The position numbers and the translations under genes are program-made. Below are positions 8,918 to 17,266 of a stretch of 64,000 nt of DNA, one piece after another (positions within the stretch are counted from its first letter, which is position 1; each line of letters starts with the position of its first letter). The DNA comes from Nitrospira sp. (GTDB lineage: Bacteria > Nitrospirota > Nitrospiria > Nitrospirales > Nitrospiraceae). Location: NCBI GenBank assembly GCA_005116835.1, contig SWDM01000014.1, positions 177,536 to 241,535 on the forward strand, in the 5' to 3' direction. The notes under the pieces were generated by a model. It saw nothing but the letters and a program-made list of their open reading frames with translations, was not told where the DNA came from and searched no databases.

Positions 8918-10423
8918 CTAGTTAATCGACTCTCCTGGATCGATGTGCCGACGATCCCGTCCATCAAATGGAGTCGGGAGGAATGGGAATGCTGTGGCAA
9001 TACCGTTGGCTGTCTTGTTGCCGCCGACGGACCCGATATTGAAGTTCACCCCGTCTCCCAGATTTGGAAAAGGAGTGGCGATAGGTGGATTGATTAGAAT
9101 GCCGGCCACGACCCGCAATGCGACATCGGTGACATCGTCGTTAGGCCGTCGTCCGTTCGGCCAACCGGCTTTGTCCGGAGTCGCATTTCCACTCTGGTCA
9201 TGAGCGAAAGGCCCCAGTCGTCTCTGACTATCCGCTGCCGTCGCAGGCACGCTCAAATCCACTCGCAGGAGATCAGATAGGGTCTCGTTGGTCTTGCCGC
9301 CGCCGCAGACCGGTGGGCCAGGGCTGTAGCGCAGCAACGCATTGATCAGATCTTCCCGATTCGTCGTCGGGAAAGGAGTTCCGAACACAGCGTTCAGCGC
9401 AGTCGCCAACGCTGAGTTGCAATAGAAGGAGACGAAGTCTGCTTCGTCTTCGGCGTCCGTGGCATTCCATTTGTCCTTCATGTTCGTTGGAATGATCAAT
9501 TCGTTCACCAACGGATTGCCCATCCGGGCTACCTGAACGAACCGGGATGAATTGTCCCGGTCGCCGTTCTTCTTGATGACCGTGACCTTGGGGCGGCTGG
9601 TTGTGGCATAGGCGCCGATCACCTTATTGCCGTTCGGGCCCATCAGGTCGTTGATCGGAATTTCGAGGGCGATCGTGTTGACGTTGAAGCCACTGAAGGT
9701 GTCTGCGACACGGGAGGCTGGAGCCCCAACGATCGTCGCATCGTTCGCATCATCGGCTGCGGAGAGAATCGGGGATATGTGGAGGTTCAATGTGTCGAAG
9801 GTTCCCCCTAGGTCGATGTAGAAGGTTTCATCCCGTTGACCGGCAAATACCCGCCCGCCGTTCTTTAGGGGGAAAACTCCCTTTGCCGCCAGCTGTTCAT
9901 AGTTCGGGGTGGTCCTGTTCCCGACATTCGATGGCACCGCGTACATCGGGCCGGTGCCCAAGTCCTTCGGCTGTTGGCCGAACCGCACTTCCGTCACCGT
10001 GTAACTTTGGCGTACCAGCAAGCCTTCGGAGCCTCCGCCGGTGAGTGCCGTGATAGGAGGGATTGCGACATAGGCCAATGGGAAAAAGTTTCCGGGCTGC
10101 CTGATCTCGGTCTTGAAGCGGATTTGATAGGTGATGTTCGCCGCAACATTGTTCTTGTTGTTGTCGACGTGGATCTCGTAGAGCACATCGTCGGCGAAAT
10201 TGAAATAGTTGGGACCGGACCCCGGTTCCTGACCCGGAATCACATTCATGATCAACACGGCCTTATCTGGATCCTGCCAGCTTCTGAATATGTAAAAATC
10301 CGTGATATCCGCTGCTGGGTCGTTCGCGATCAGCGGGGCCTCGCGATGACTGGCGGCAAAGACCGGCGCGCTCATAAGCAGCGCCAGCACTGCCAGCGTG
10401 AGGGTTCGAATCTGCGTCAACAT
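8918..10423 (-). CDS. DUF4331-family exported protein
   Basis: A 501-residue protein. It has a signal peptide (ending Pro-Val-Phe-Ala-Ala) followed at once by Ser-His-Arg-Glu-Ala-Pro-Leu-Ile-Ala, the DUF4331 entry motif, and Asp-Ile-Thr-Asp-Phe-Tyr-Ile-Phe. The motif Asn-Tyr-Phe-Asn-Phe-Ala-Asp-Asp-Val-Leu-Tyr-Glu is also typical of the family. Function is not established; members are periplasmic or surface proteins often found beside TPR and HupE/UreJ-2 genes, as here. A GGAGGCAAC site precedes the ATG. The preceding small lipoprotein gene is 44 bases away and probably cotranscribed. Confidence 0.85.
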   Translation of the reverse strand: MLTQIRTLTLAVLALLMSAPVFAASHREAPLIANDPAADITDFYIFRSWQDPDKAVLIMNVIPGQEPGSGPNYFNFADDVLYEIHVDNNKNNVAANITYQIRFKTEIRQPGNFFPLAYVAIPPITALTGGGSEGLLVRQSYTVTEVRFGQQPKDLGTGPMYAVPSNVGNRTTPNYEQLAAKGVFPLKNGGRVFAGQRDETFYIDLGGTFDTLNLHISPILSAADDANDATIVGAPASRVADTFSGFNVNTIALEIPINDLMGPNGNKVIGAYATTSRPKVTVIKKNGDRDNSSRFVQVARMGNPLVNELIIPTNMKDKWNATDAEDEADFVSFYCNSALATALNAVFGTPFPTTNREDLINALLRYSPGPPVCGGGKTNETLSDLLRVDLSVPATAADSQRRLGPFAHDQSGNATPDKAGWPNGRRPNDDVTDVALRVVAGILINPPIATPFPNLGDGVNFNIGSVGGNKTANGIATAFPFLPTPFDGRDRRHIDPGESIN

Positions 10424-10467
10424 AGTTGCCTCCTTGTGAAACTGGTCGCCATTCAGGCGGCCTGAAG

Positions 10468-10689
10468 TTAAATGTCTGGTTTTTGTGTGGGCTCAGGCTC
10501 GGCATTGGCTTGGTTTACCTGGCCGGCCTCAGCCCCTGTCAGTGCGTCAGACTGCGGAACACGCTGGTCCTCGGCTGCAGCTGCTGCCGGTCCACTAGAC
10601 ACGACAGGTGGGTTATCGCTCCCGCTGCAGGCGGACAGTATGCCGACGGCGAGCGCAAGACCCAGAACCGATAGTACGGGGGATTTCAT
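10468..10689 (-). CDS. Small lipoprotein
   Basis: A 73-residue protein. The N-terminus is a lipoprotein signal with lipobox Leu-Ser-Ala-Cys (Cys at residue 21). The remaining 50 residues are low in complexity, with an Ala run, Pro, Gln and Glu, and no recognisable fold. A strong GAGGAGG site precedes the ATG. It appears to head the DUF4331-TonB-TPR-HupE transcript. No homologue is recognised; a tether or spacer role is only a guess. Confidence 0.7.
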   Translation of the reverse strand: MKSPVLSVLGLALAVGILSACSGSDNPPVVSSGPAAAAAEDQRVPQSDALTGAEAGQVNQANAEPEPTQKPDI

Positions 10690-10760
10690 AGATACCTCCT
10701 CAGAGAACGATCCATCATGGGACCAATAGAGAATATTGCTGTCGATGACACGAATGCCTA

Positions 10761-11252
10761 TTAGTGCATGGAAGCCATTGGCCTCTCGACGATGTCGCTC
10801 TTCATCGGGCCCAGCGCGCCGAGCAGCTCGTTCTTTTCACGCTCCGGCACCTTGAACTTGTTGAGCGTGGCGACGAGATCGCCCACCAGCGCGTCAAAAT
10901 CGCTGCTGCTGACACCCATGCCGGTATGGGTAGCCTTCATGCTTCGGCCGCTGTAGGTGCAAGGACCGCCGGAGGCCTGGCAGATCTGTTCCACCAACAA
11001 CATCTTCAAGCGGGGAATGTCGGTGTTGGCAAACTTGCCATTGATACGGTTGTCGGCGGCGACGCGCCCAACGAAGTCATCCACTACAGCGGTGATGGCC
11101 GGTTTTCCGCCCAAGCGATCGTAGAGCGGCTTGTCCGCCATGGTCGTCGATTTAGACATCGCAGAACCGGATGTCGATTCCATGGTGTTGCAGCCTGTGA
11201 CGCTGAGCGCAAGCCCAGCAATGATGAGCGACATTGCGACTGTAATCTTCAT
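10761..11252 (-). CDS. Exported group 1 truncated haemoglobin (lipoprotein)
   Basis: A 163-residue protein. A lipoprotein-type signal peptide ends Thr-Gly-Cys (Cys at about residue 21), then about 20 linker residues and a truncated-globin domain beginning Leu-Tyr-Asp-Arg-Leu-Gly-Gly. The proximal haem histidine lies in Met-Lys-Ala-Thr-His-Thr-Gly-Met, the usual TrHbN position, preceded by the conserved Tyr-Ser-Gly-Arg turn. Such globins bind O2 or NO. An envelope-exposed version would suit NO or oxygen handling outside the cytoplasm, an attractive role in a nitrite oxidiser, but that is inference. The frame is open 27 codons further, but the ATG at 11252 has a GGGAGGA site and starts the signal peptide. 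Confidence 0.85.
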   Translation of the reverse strand: MKITVAMSLIIAGLALSVTGCNTMESTSGSAMSKSTTMADKPLYDRLGGKPAITAVVDDFVGRVAADNRINGKFANTDIPRLKMLLVEQICQASGGPCTYSGRSMKATHTGMGVSSSDFDALVGDLVATLNKFKVPEREKNELLGALGPMKSDIVERPMASMH

Positions 11253-11502
11253 GGCCCTATCCTCCCGGTGAGTGAAATGGTTAATTATTTGGAACCAGTT
11301 TGTCTTGCCGGCCCTGTCGGCGGCTTTACTCACTCTACGACCGGTTCTTTGATTTGGATGTTTCCTCTTTCTCAGCCTCCTTGCGGGAGCGTTTCAGCCG
11401 GTGCTATAGTTCGGGACATCCGAAGGGGGCAGAATAAAAAAGTATCTACAATAGAAATCCAATCTCCTCCATCCTCTCGTACAGGGTATGGGAGGAGATT
11501 CT
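11253..11502. other. Divergent promoter region with a small inverted repeat
   Basis: 250 bases between the divergent haemoglobin and ECF sigma genes. It must hold promoters for both. A short inverted repeat, TTCGGGACATCCGAA (11410-11424, 5-base arms around a 5-base spacer), is the only operator-like feature seen. No convincing sigma-70 hexamer pair was found for the sigma gene, which could fit autoregulation by its own product. Confidence 0.4.
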
Positions 11503-12105
11503 ATGTTGGTGATGCCTTTGGAAACGACGAGACACGTCCACGAGCAAGAGTGGGGAGAACTGATCGCTCTGACGGCACAAGGCGACCAGGCTGCGCTCGC
11601 CACCCTCTACGATCGCACCAGCCCTCAAGTCTACGGGCTGGTCCTGAAAATTCTCGACAATCGCGAAGCAGCGGAAGAAGTGACGTTGGACGTCTACACC
11701 CAGGTCTGGCGTCAGGCCCATACCTATGACGAAACGCGAGGCGCGCCTGGCGGCTGGCTGATGACCCTTGCCCGTACGAGGGCGATCGATCGCTACCGTG
11801 CCGGCGCGGCAGAGCGAGGGCGTATCGAGTCGCTCGACCTTATCGAGTTATTTGAGAGCGACGATGACACGCCGGAGCAGGAGCTGGCGGGGCTTGAACG
11901 GCGACGATATGTGCAGCAGGCCTTGGCGCTGCTCACGACGGAACAGAGAGAAGCGATCGTGCTCGCCTATTTTTATGGATTGAGCCAAAGCGGGATAGCC
12001 GAGAAGCTGAATCTCCCTCTGGGTACCGTGAAAACAAGGATGCGATTGGGCCTCATCAAACTGCGCGAGGCGCTCGCGCCCTATGAAGAAGGACTGGTCT
12101 CATGA
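11503..12105 (+). CDS. ECF-family RNA polymerase sigma factor
   Basis: A 200-residue sigma factor with region 2 (about residues 20-90; Tyr-Asp-Arg-Thr-Ser-Pro, then Glu-Glu-Val-Thr-Leu-Asp-Val-Tyr and Trp-Leu-Met-Thr-Leu-Ala-Arg) and region 4 (about 135-190; Leu-Thr-Thr-Glu-Gln-Arg-Glu-Ala-Ile and the helix-turn-helix Gly-Thr-Val-Lys-Thr-Arg). Regions 1 and 3 are missing, which defines ECF. It shares an ATGA overlap with the cupin anti-sigma gene, the arrangement of ChrR/SigK-like pairs that respond to singlet oxygen or redox stress. Two ATGs are in frame. The one at 11503 has a GGAGGAG site; the one at 11488 lies before that site and was rejected. Confidence 0.9.
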   Translation: MLVMPLETTRHVHEQEWGELIALTAQGDQAALATLYDRTSPQVYGLVLKILDNREAAEEVTLDVYTQVWRQAHTYDETRGAPGGWLMTLARTRAIDRYRAGAAERGRIESLDLIELFESDDDTPEQELAGLERRRYVQQALALLTTEQREAIVLAYFYGLSQSGIAEKLNLPLGTVKTRMRLGLIKLREALAPYEEGLVS

Positions 12106-12806
12106 CCGAGGCTCGGCTGCCGCAAGAATTGGAAGAGCAGGCAGCGCTCTTCGCGCTCGGACTATTGGAGCCTGACGATCGCCGGGCCTTTGCCGTTCGA
12201 CTCCAGGGGGAATCGCTGCCCTTGCGGCAAGCGACTACGGCGTATCGAGCGGTGGCGGAAGCGTTAGCTTCGGGAGTGGCTCCCGTGGCGCCGGGACCGA
12301 CGCTCCGTGAGCGACTCGTAAGCCGGATCGCCCATGAAGCCGCTCGCGAAACCGCGCAGTTTGAGTCTGTGGCGAACACCCTGGCGCTGAGTGCCGCGCC
12401 AGTTGCGCCTCGGGCTTCACTGCGGGAACGGGTTCTGGCGCACATTGGCAAGCTGGGGGATCCGCAGCTTCAAATGGAGTCTGCCTTCACCTTTCTCAGG
12501 ACATCCGAGCTCGAGTGGCAAGAGATCAGCCCGGGCACCTTCGTCAAAGTGCTGCATAACGATACGGCCAATGCCAGGGCGACGGTGCTCTGTCGTATGG
12601 AGCCAGGATCCATGTATGGCTCTCATCGGCATGCCCAAATGGAAGAGCTCTTCGTACTTGAAGGCACCTGCCACTGTGCCGGACGCCTCATGCATGCCGG
12701 CGACTATCACCGGGCCGAAGCAGGCTCCGTCCATCCTCCGACCTCGACGAAGACCGGCAGCCTCATGTTGGTGATCTCCTCTACTCAGAACCAGCCGCTT
12801 TCGTAG
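12102..12806 (+). CDS. Anti-sigma factor with C-terminal cupin domain (ChrR-like)
   Basis: A 234-residue protein. The N-terminal part (about 1-110) is helical, begins with Gln-Ala-Ala-Leu-Phe-Ala-Leu-Gly-Leu-Leu-Glu and holds a twofold internal repeat (Val-Ala-Pro-(G/R)-x-(T/S)-Leu-Arg-Glu-Arg). The C-terminal part is a ChrR-type cupin with metal ligands His175, His177, Glu181 or Glu182 and a later His. In ChrR the anti-sigma domain holds the ECF factor and the cupin supports release on stress. The N-terminal zinc motif (His-x3-Cys-x2-Cys) of classical ChrR is not visible here, so release may work differently. It is fused by an ATGA overlap to the sigma gene it should control. Confidence 0.82.
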   Translation: MTEARLPQELEEQAALFALGLLEPDDRRAFAVRLQGESLPLRQATTAYRAVAEALASGVAPVAPGPTLRERLVSRIAHEAARETAQFESVANTLALSAAPVAPRASLRERVLAHIGKLGDPQLQMESAFTFLRTSELEWQEISPGTFVKVLHNDTANARATVLCRMEPGSMYGSHRHAQMEELFVLEGTCHCAGRLMHAGDYHRAEAGSVHPPTSTKTGSLMLVISSTQNQPLS

Positions 12807-13076
12807 TACTGTCACGCTCACTTCATCGGCGTCTCCACAGAGGATGAGGCTCGCAACTAACGCGAATCATTCCAAGCCGGTGTTCCCTTTGACGATTAAC
12901 CTTTGCAGCAGCCGTACATGCAGTCGGGTATTCCCGTGATGAATTCTCTCCTAAATCGATGAATCCAATCGCTGCTCGCGCTTCGTAAGAAGCTCAGGAT
13001 CGGCAAACTCCGATTGCTCGTATGTCCTGTTCGTGCTATGAAGAAAATATTCGTGTTACTTGCCAGGGAGGTTTCG

Positions 13077-13493
13077 ATGAACCAACTCGTTCGGTTCGGC
13101 ATGTCGTTAGACCAACAGTTGCTCAAAGAGTTCGACCGTCACATCAGACGAAGGCACTACACCAACCGATCGGAAGCGCTCCGCGACCTGATTCGAGACA
13201 ATCTTGTCGGGCAGGAGTGGGATGAGGATAAGGAGACCGTCGGCACGATTACCTTAGTCTATGACCATCATGTGCGAGATCTGACAGGAAAGTTGACCGA
13301 CATTCAACATGACTGTCAGGGGCAGATTCTCTCCGGCATGCATGTCCATCTCGACCACGACCATTGTCTCGAAGTGCTTGTCGTCAAAGGCAAGGGGTCG
13401 GAGATCAAGAAGGTGGCCGACGCGCTGGTCAGCGTCAAGGGCGTGAAGCATGGCAAACTCACCATGACGACGACTGGAAAAGCTCTCCGTTAA
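13077..13493 (+). CDS. nikR: Nickel-responsive transcriptional regulator NikR
   Basis: A 138-residue protein with an N-terminal ribbon-helix-helix domain (Arg-Phe-Gly-Met-Ser-Leu, residues 6-11; Asn-Arg-Ser-Glu-Ala, 30-34) and a C-terminal ACT-like domain. It keeps all four high-affinity nickel ligands known from E. coli NikR: His78, His89, His91 and Cys97, in the pattern His-Val-His-Leu-Asp-His-Asp-x-Cys. It should repress nickel uptake genes when nickel is plentiful. The receptor gene at 13519 starts 25 bases downstream and is the obvious target or partner. The ATG has an AGGGAGG site. No perfect GTATGA-N16-TCATAC operator was found upstream. Confidence 0.93.
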   Translation: MNQLVRFGMSLDQQLLKEFDRHIRRRHYTNRSEALRDLIRDNLVGQEWDEDKETVGTITLVYDHHVRDLTGKLTDIQHDCQGQILSGMHVHLDHDHCLEVLVVKGKGSEIKKVADALVSVKGVKHGKLTMTTTGKALR

Positions 13494-13518
13494 CTCACCC
13501 TCACGGACAAGATTCGCC

Positions 13519-15573
13519 ATGAACAGTACGTCGTCAAGTTGGGTCGGCTGCGTGATCGGCGGAATGGCGCTCCTCATTGGTGGAGCGGCCTTTGCCCACG
13601 ACCCGGACGACGGCATCGTCGATGTGCCGGAGGTATCGATCGTTGGCACGCGTCCGGTGGCCGCGTCCTCGCAACAATTCATTCCGGACAAGGAAATTCT
13701 GCTTCAGCCGCAAGGCCGTCCCGCCCAGATTTTACGGTTAATCCCCGGTTTCATTGCGGTGGAACATTCCGGGGGCGCCGGCAAAGCCGATCAATATTTT
13801 CTGCGTGGGTTCGATGCAGATCACGGCACCGATGTCGCCTTCTACACCGACGGTATGCCGATCAACCTGCGTACTCATGCCCACGGGCAAGGTTACACCG
13901 ATCTGAATTTTATTATTCCGGAAACGATCGAGGGCGTGGATGTCTCCAAGGGGGCCTATCTTCCTGAATATGGTGACTTTGCCACGGCAGGGGCGGTGAA
14001 TTTCAGGACACGACAGGTGGTGCAAGAAGGAGTGGCCCAGGCGGCTGGAGGGCAGTTTGACACGCAACGGTATCTGCTGATGTTCTCTCCAACCAAAGAG
14101 AGGGTGCGTACCTTGTTCGCTGCCGAGGGGTACTATACCAATGGCCCATTCGAGAATGGGAATCGGTACTTTCGAACCAACCTATTTGGAAAAATGACGA
14201 CCAATTTGACCGGCCGGGATGAATTAAGTCTGACCGGCACGTTTCTGAAGTCTCAGTGGAATGGCTCCGGAGAGATTCCCTTTCGCGGGGTCACTGACGG
14301 CACACTTGGACGGTTCGGCGCGATCGATCCTTCAGAAGGGGGTAACACGCTCCGGAGCACCGCTCGATTGAACTACCATTACGATACGACATCAGGCGGC
14401 CAGTTTTTTGCTAACGCGTATGGGCAGTATTATCGGCTGGATCTCTTCACGAATTTTACGTTTTTCCTCAACGATCCCGTCAATGGCGACGGGATTCAGC
14501 AGTCTGACCGCCGCGTGATATACGGGGGCGACCTGGGATATAAGCAACAGGGAGAAGTGTTAGGTCTGCCGACAACCGGGACGGTCGGGTTTCAAACGAG
14601 AGTGGACGATATCCATGTTCGATTGGGCACCCAAACGACAAGAATGCCGACCGGAACCACGACAGACAGCAATATTCTTGAAGCGTCCTATGCGCCGTTC
14701 GTGAAGGTGGAGGTGGAACCGACGCCATGGGTGAAACTTGTAGGAGGACTGCGCGCAGAAACCTTCACCTTCGATGTGCGGAATCGTTGCACGAGCTGTG
14801 CGGAGCAACCAGCCGGACGCACAAGCTCCGGCATCGTCCTCCCCAAAATGAATCTCATCTTGGGTCCCTGGGCCGGCAACGAATTCTTCGCCAACTATGG
14901 CGAGGGCTATCACAGCAATGACGCACGCTCGGCTGTCTCACCGGGATCCTCACCGCTTGCGCGAGCCAAGAGCTATGAGGTCGGTGTGAGGTCGAAGCCT
15001 TGGGGGCCAGAGGGAGTCGAGGTGACCGCAACTCTATGGCGTGTGGATCTCAAGTCGGAACTCCTCTTTGTGGGGGACGAAGGGACAACGGAAATCCGAG
15101 GACCGAGCAGACGAGAGGGTGTGGAGGTGGCCGCGCGCGGACAGGTTTGGGGTCCGCTGCAAGTGAACGGCAGTGTGACGTGGACGAAAGCAGAGTTTCG
15201 CAACGGCGATGCGATTCCATTGGCGCCTGAATTGATAGGGTATGGCGCCTTGTTGTTGCGTTGGCCCGAAGGCTTGACCTCTCAACTGCAAGCCACCTAT
15301 CTCGGGGAGCGCTCGCTCATAGAGGACCGAAGCGTCAAGTCTCCTTCCTGGATTACCTTCGATCTTTCGGAGCGGTATCAACTGCCGGTCAAACTGTCCC
15401 AGGGACGTCTGGAGGCGTTCTTGTTCATTCAGAATTTGTTCAACACCGAGTGGGAGCAGGCCATATTTTCATTTGGATCGCAACGCAGGAATGAGGCTGC
15501 ACCGGTCAACGACATTCACTTCGTGCCGGGGAATCCGCGGATGGTCATGGGCGGCATCTCCTGGTATTTTTAG
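13519..15573 (+). CDS. TonB-dependent outer-membrane receptor (probable nickel/metal uptake)
   Basis: A 684-residue receptor. A signal peptide (ending Gly-Ala-Ala-Phe-Ala) is followed by His-Asp-Pro-Asp-Asp and a TonB-box-like stretch, Val-Pro-Glu-Val-Ser-Ile-Val. The plug domain (about 50-165) has Tyr-Phe-Leu-Arg-Gly-Phe-Asp and a His-rich Arg-Thr-His-Ala-His-Gly-Gln-Gly. A 22-strand barrel ends in the usual aromatic C-terminus Ser-Trp-Tyr-Phe. The His-rich plug and the NikR gene directly upstream suggest a nickel complex as substrate; cobalt or another chelate is possible. Transport needs TonB-ExbBD. A P2 palindrome begins one base after the stop. Confidence 0.87.
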   Translation: MNSTSSSWVGCVIGGMALLIGGAAFAHDPDDGIVDVPEVSIVGTRPVAASSQQFIPDKEILLQPQGRPAQILRLIPGFIAVEHSGGAGKADQYFLRGFDADHGTDVAFYTDGMPINLRTHAHGQGYTDLNFIIPETIEGVDVSKGAYLPEYGDFATAGAVNFRTRQVVQEGVAQAAGGQFDTQRYLLMFSPTKERVRTLFAAEGYYTNGPFENGNRYFRTNLFGKMTTNLTGRDELSLTGTFLKSQWNGSGEIPFRGVTDGTLGRFGAIDPSEGGNTLRSTARLNYHYDTTSGGQFFANAYGQYYRLDLFTNFTFFLNDPVNGDGIQQSDRRVIYGGDLGYKQQGEVLGLPTTGTVGFQTRVDDIHVRLGTQTTRMPTGTTTDSNILEASYAPFVKVEVEPTPWVKLVGGLRAETFTFDVRNRCTSCAEQPAGRTSSGIVLPKMNLILGPWAGNEFFANYGEGYHSNDARSAVSPGSSPLARAKSYEVGVRSKPWGPEGVEVTATLWRVDLKSELLFVGDEGTTEIRGPSRREGVEVAARGQVWGPLQVNGSVTWTKAEFRNGDAIPLAPELIGYGALLLRWPEGLTSQLQATYLGERSLIEDRSVKSPSWITFDLSERYQLPVKLSQGRLEAFLFIQNLFNTEWEQAIFSFGSQRRNEAAPVNDIHFVPGNPRMVMGGISWYF

Positions 15574-15766
15574 TAGACCGCTGAAAACGACTTCCAACTG
15601 CGTTCTCGTCTCGAAAGCATCCTCAACGGGGACCCGGCCGCCTCACCGACTCGGCGGCGCGCACAGACGTGGTGCTCCTTATTCGTCGCACCGTGCGCCC
15701 CGGAGGGTACGCTTCCGGTGCTTTCTTCGCCTGTGGCCTTGTTGGAAGATCGTTTTGAGCGGTCTA
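15574..15766. repeat. Palindromic element P2, copy 2 (long form)
   Basis: Arms TAGACCGCTGAAAACGA and TCGTTTTGAGCGGTCTA. The centre contains the family blocks TGCGTTCTCGTCTCGAAAGC, a CTCAACG block and GGTACGCTTCCGG, with about 70 extra bases. It starts directly after the stop codon of the TonB receptor gene. Confidence 0.85.
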
Positions 15767-15780
15767 CATAGTGAAGCCAT

Positions 15781-16371
15781 ATGAAGCCAATGAGAAGAGT
15801 ATTGCCACGCATCTACTTCAATCGTCCCACGCTGACCGTGGCCCGGTCGCTGGTCGGCAAGTATCTCGTTCGGGTGATCGACGGTCGTACGCTCGTGGGG
15901 AAAATCGTCGAAGTGGAGGCTTATGTAGGTTCAGAGGATAAGGCCTGCCATGCGTCGAAGGGGAGAACGCAGCGGACGGATGTCATGTTCGGTCCTGCAG
16001 GGATTGCGTATGTCTATCTCATCTACGGGATGTATCACTGCCTGAATGTGGTGACGGAGCGAGAGGAATTTCCTTCGGCTGTATTAATTCGTGCGATTGA
16101 AATCGATGGTAAGTTGATCGATGGGCCAGGGCGGCTCTGTCGAGCGATGCAGATCGACCGGAGTTTCAATCGTGCGGATCTCACAATCGGTGAATCTCTC
16201 TGGTTCGAAGACCGAGGAGTATCGGTCAAGAAGGAAGAGGTGGGGACTCACCCCCGAATCGGTGTCGATTACGCGGGCGAGTGGGCTGCGAAACTCTGGC
16301 GATTCAGGCTTCGTACGGTCACAGCCTCCACAGGGACGTGCCACACAAAAAAACAGGGAGGCGCCGGATAG
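15781..16371 (+). CDS. 3-methyladenine DNA glycosylase (AAG/MPG family)
   Basis: A 196-residue protein of the AAG fold, which removes alkylated purines from DNA to start base-excision repair. Visible family motifs are Ala-Arg-x-Leu-Val-Gly-Lys, Ile-Val-Glu-Val-Glu-Ala-Tyr (with the catalytic Glu), Asp-Lys-Ala-Cys-His-Ala, and Ala-Tyr-Val-Tyr-Leu-Ile-Tyr-Gly-Met-Tyr. These cover the whole length of bacterial members (about 180-210 residues). The ATG at 15781 was taken; another lies three codons in. The P2 palindrome ends 15 bases upstream, leaving little room for a promoter, so it may be read from the receptor gene. Confidence 0.9.
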   Translation: MKPMRRVLPRIYFNRPTLTVARSLVGKYLVRVIDGRTLVGKIVEVEAYVGSEDKACHASKGRTQRTDVMFGPAGIAYVYLIYGMYHCLNVVTEREEFPSAVLIRAIEIDGKLIDGPGRLCRAMQIDRSFNRADLTIGESLWFEDRGVSVKKEEVGTHPRIGVDYAGEWAAKLWRFRLRTVTASTGTCHTKKQGGAG

Positions 16372-16389
16372 GCCCGGCACCCCCCTGTT
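16352..16389. terminator. Bidirectional terminator
   Basis: The stem is AACAGGGaGGcGCCGG paired with CCGGcaCCCCCCTGTT, overlapping the end of the glycosylase gene. An A-run (AAAAAAA) on its left gives a U-tract for leftward transcription of the gene at 16411-16776. The convergent glycosylase gene can also end here. Confidence 0.7.
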
Positions 16390-16410
16390 GTATTCTACTG
16401 AAGAGCTCGA

Positions 16411-16776
16411 CTACTCGATCTTTCGATCACCTGCGATCTTTGTGGCGGAAGTCACAGGAGGGGCGATCTTGATCTGAGCACCCTGGACCTTCGGAAGTTG
16501 TCCTGCGCCCTGTCCTTCGGTAATCCGCGCATTGTCAGACTTGCTCAGGCGCTGTTCGCTATGTTTATCGGAGTTCTGTGACTTGAGTAATGTCGAGTCG
16601 CCATGCGCATCAGCCTGGCCAGGATCGTTGGCAGTTGGCTGACCCGTTACAGGGCTTCCGCTGTTCTTCATGGGGTAGCCTTCATGTTTGGGAAGGAGCG
16701 ATGGATTCGCGGAGGCCATCGAGAGCGCAAAGAGGACACCGGAGACGGTCGCAACAGTGCCGATTACGAGCTTCAT
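16411..16776 (-). CDS. Small exported protein of unknown function
   Basis: About 121 residues. A signal peptide (hydrophobic run, then Ser-Met-Ala-Ser-Ala) precedes a hydrophilic, low-complexity mature part rich in Ser, Asp, Gly, Gln and Lys, probably disordered. No domain is recognised. The ATG at 16776 has an AAAGGAG site; the frame is open 19 codons further but without a site. It is monocistronic, ending at the terminator beside it. Confidence 0.65.
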   Translation of the reverse strand: MKLVIGTVATVSGVLFALSMASANPSLLPKHEGYPMKNSGSPVTGQPTANDPGQADAHGDSTLLKSQNSDKHSEQRLSKSDNARITEGQGAGQLPKVQGAQIKIAPPVTSATKIAGDRKIE

Positions 16777-16892
16777 ACGCCTACTCCTTTGAATAAATGA
16801 TGGTGGCTGGAAACCCTGCGTTTTCAATTTCAAGGTGGAATCGGATGCCGCGAATCATAGCCAGGATGAGGGGGGTCTGTCAAAGGAAGAAT

Positions 16893-17250
16893 GGGAGGGG
16901 AGCAGCCAGGTGCCCTTCTTGCTCGCAAAACGCGCACGATAGGAATGTGCTCGTTCGATGCGCGCAGTAAAGGGCAGCCTTGGCCACTCCCCTTGAGGGC
17001 AAAGTTGAGGAAGAGGATAGGATGGGGGGGTAGCCTATTGGCCTTCCTTGCTCGCGCAACGCGCGGTCTCAGAAGGATGAGAATGGTAGGCTAGTCGTCC
17101 TCCTGCTCGCGGAACGCGCACGATAGGAATGTGCTCATTCGACGCGCGCAATCGAGGATCGGCCAGGCTACCCTTGAAAATGTATTGGGGAATTGAAAGA
17201 ACGCGCGCAGTAAAGGGCAGCCTCGGCCGCTCTCCTGTAGAGAGGCGTAG
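16893..17250. repeat. Cluster of four P1 palindromes
   Basis: Tandem P1 elements at about 16893-16994, 17031-17094, 17090-17168 and a half copy at 17195-17250. Each has the CGCGCA-ATAGGAATGTGCTC-TGCGCGCA type core, with different outer arms that still pair within a copy (for example AGCAGCCAGGTGCCCTT with AAGGGCAGCCTTGGCC). The last copy abuts the integrase fragment. Open frames across this stretch are translations of the repeats and are not genes. Confidence 0.85.
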
Positions 17251-17266
17251 GGGAGGATCTCTCTGG

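Noticed and set aside
12940..13076. NikR operator upstream of nikR
   Set aside because: GTATG-like half-sites occur near 13019 but no properly spaced inverted partner (GTATGA-N16-TCATAC) was found.
16893..17250. CRISPR array
   Set aside because: Repeats are palindromic, unequal in length and spacing, with related rather than unique spacers; no cas genes nearby.
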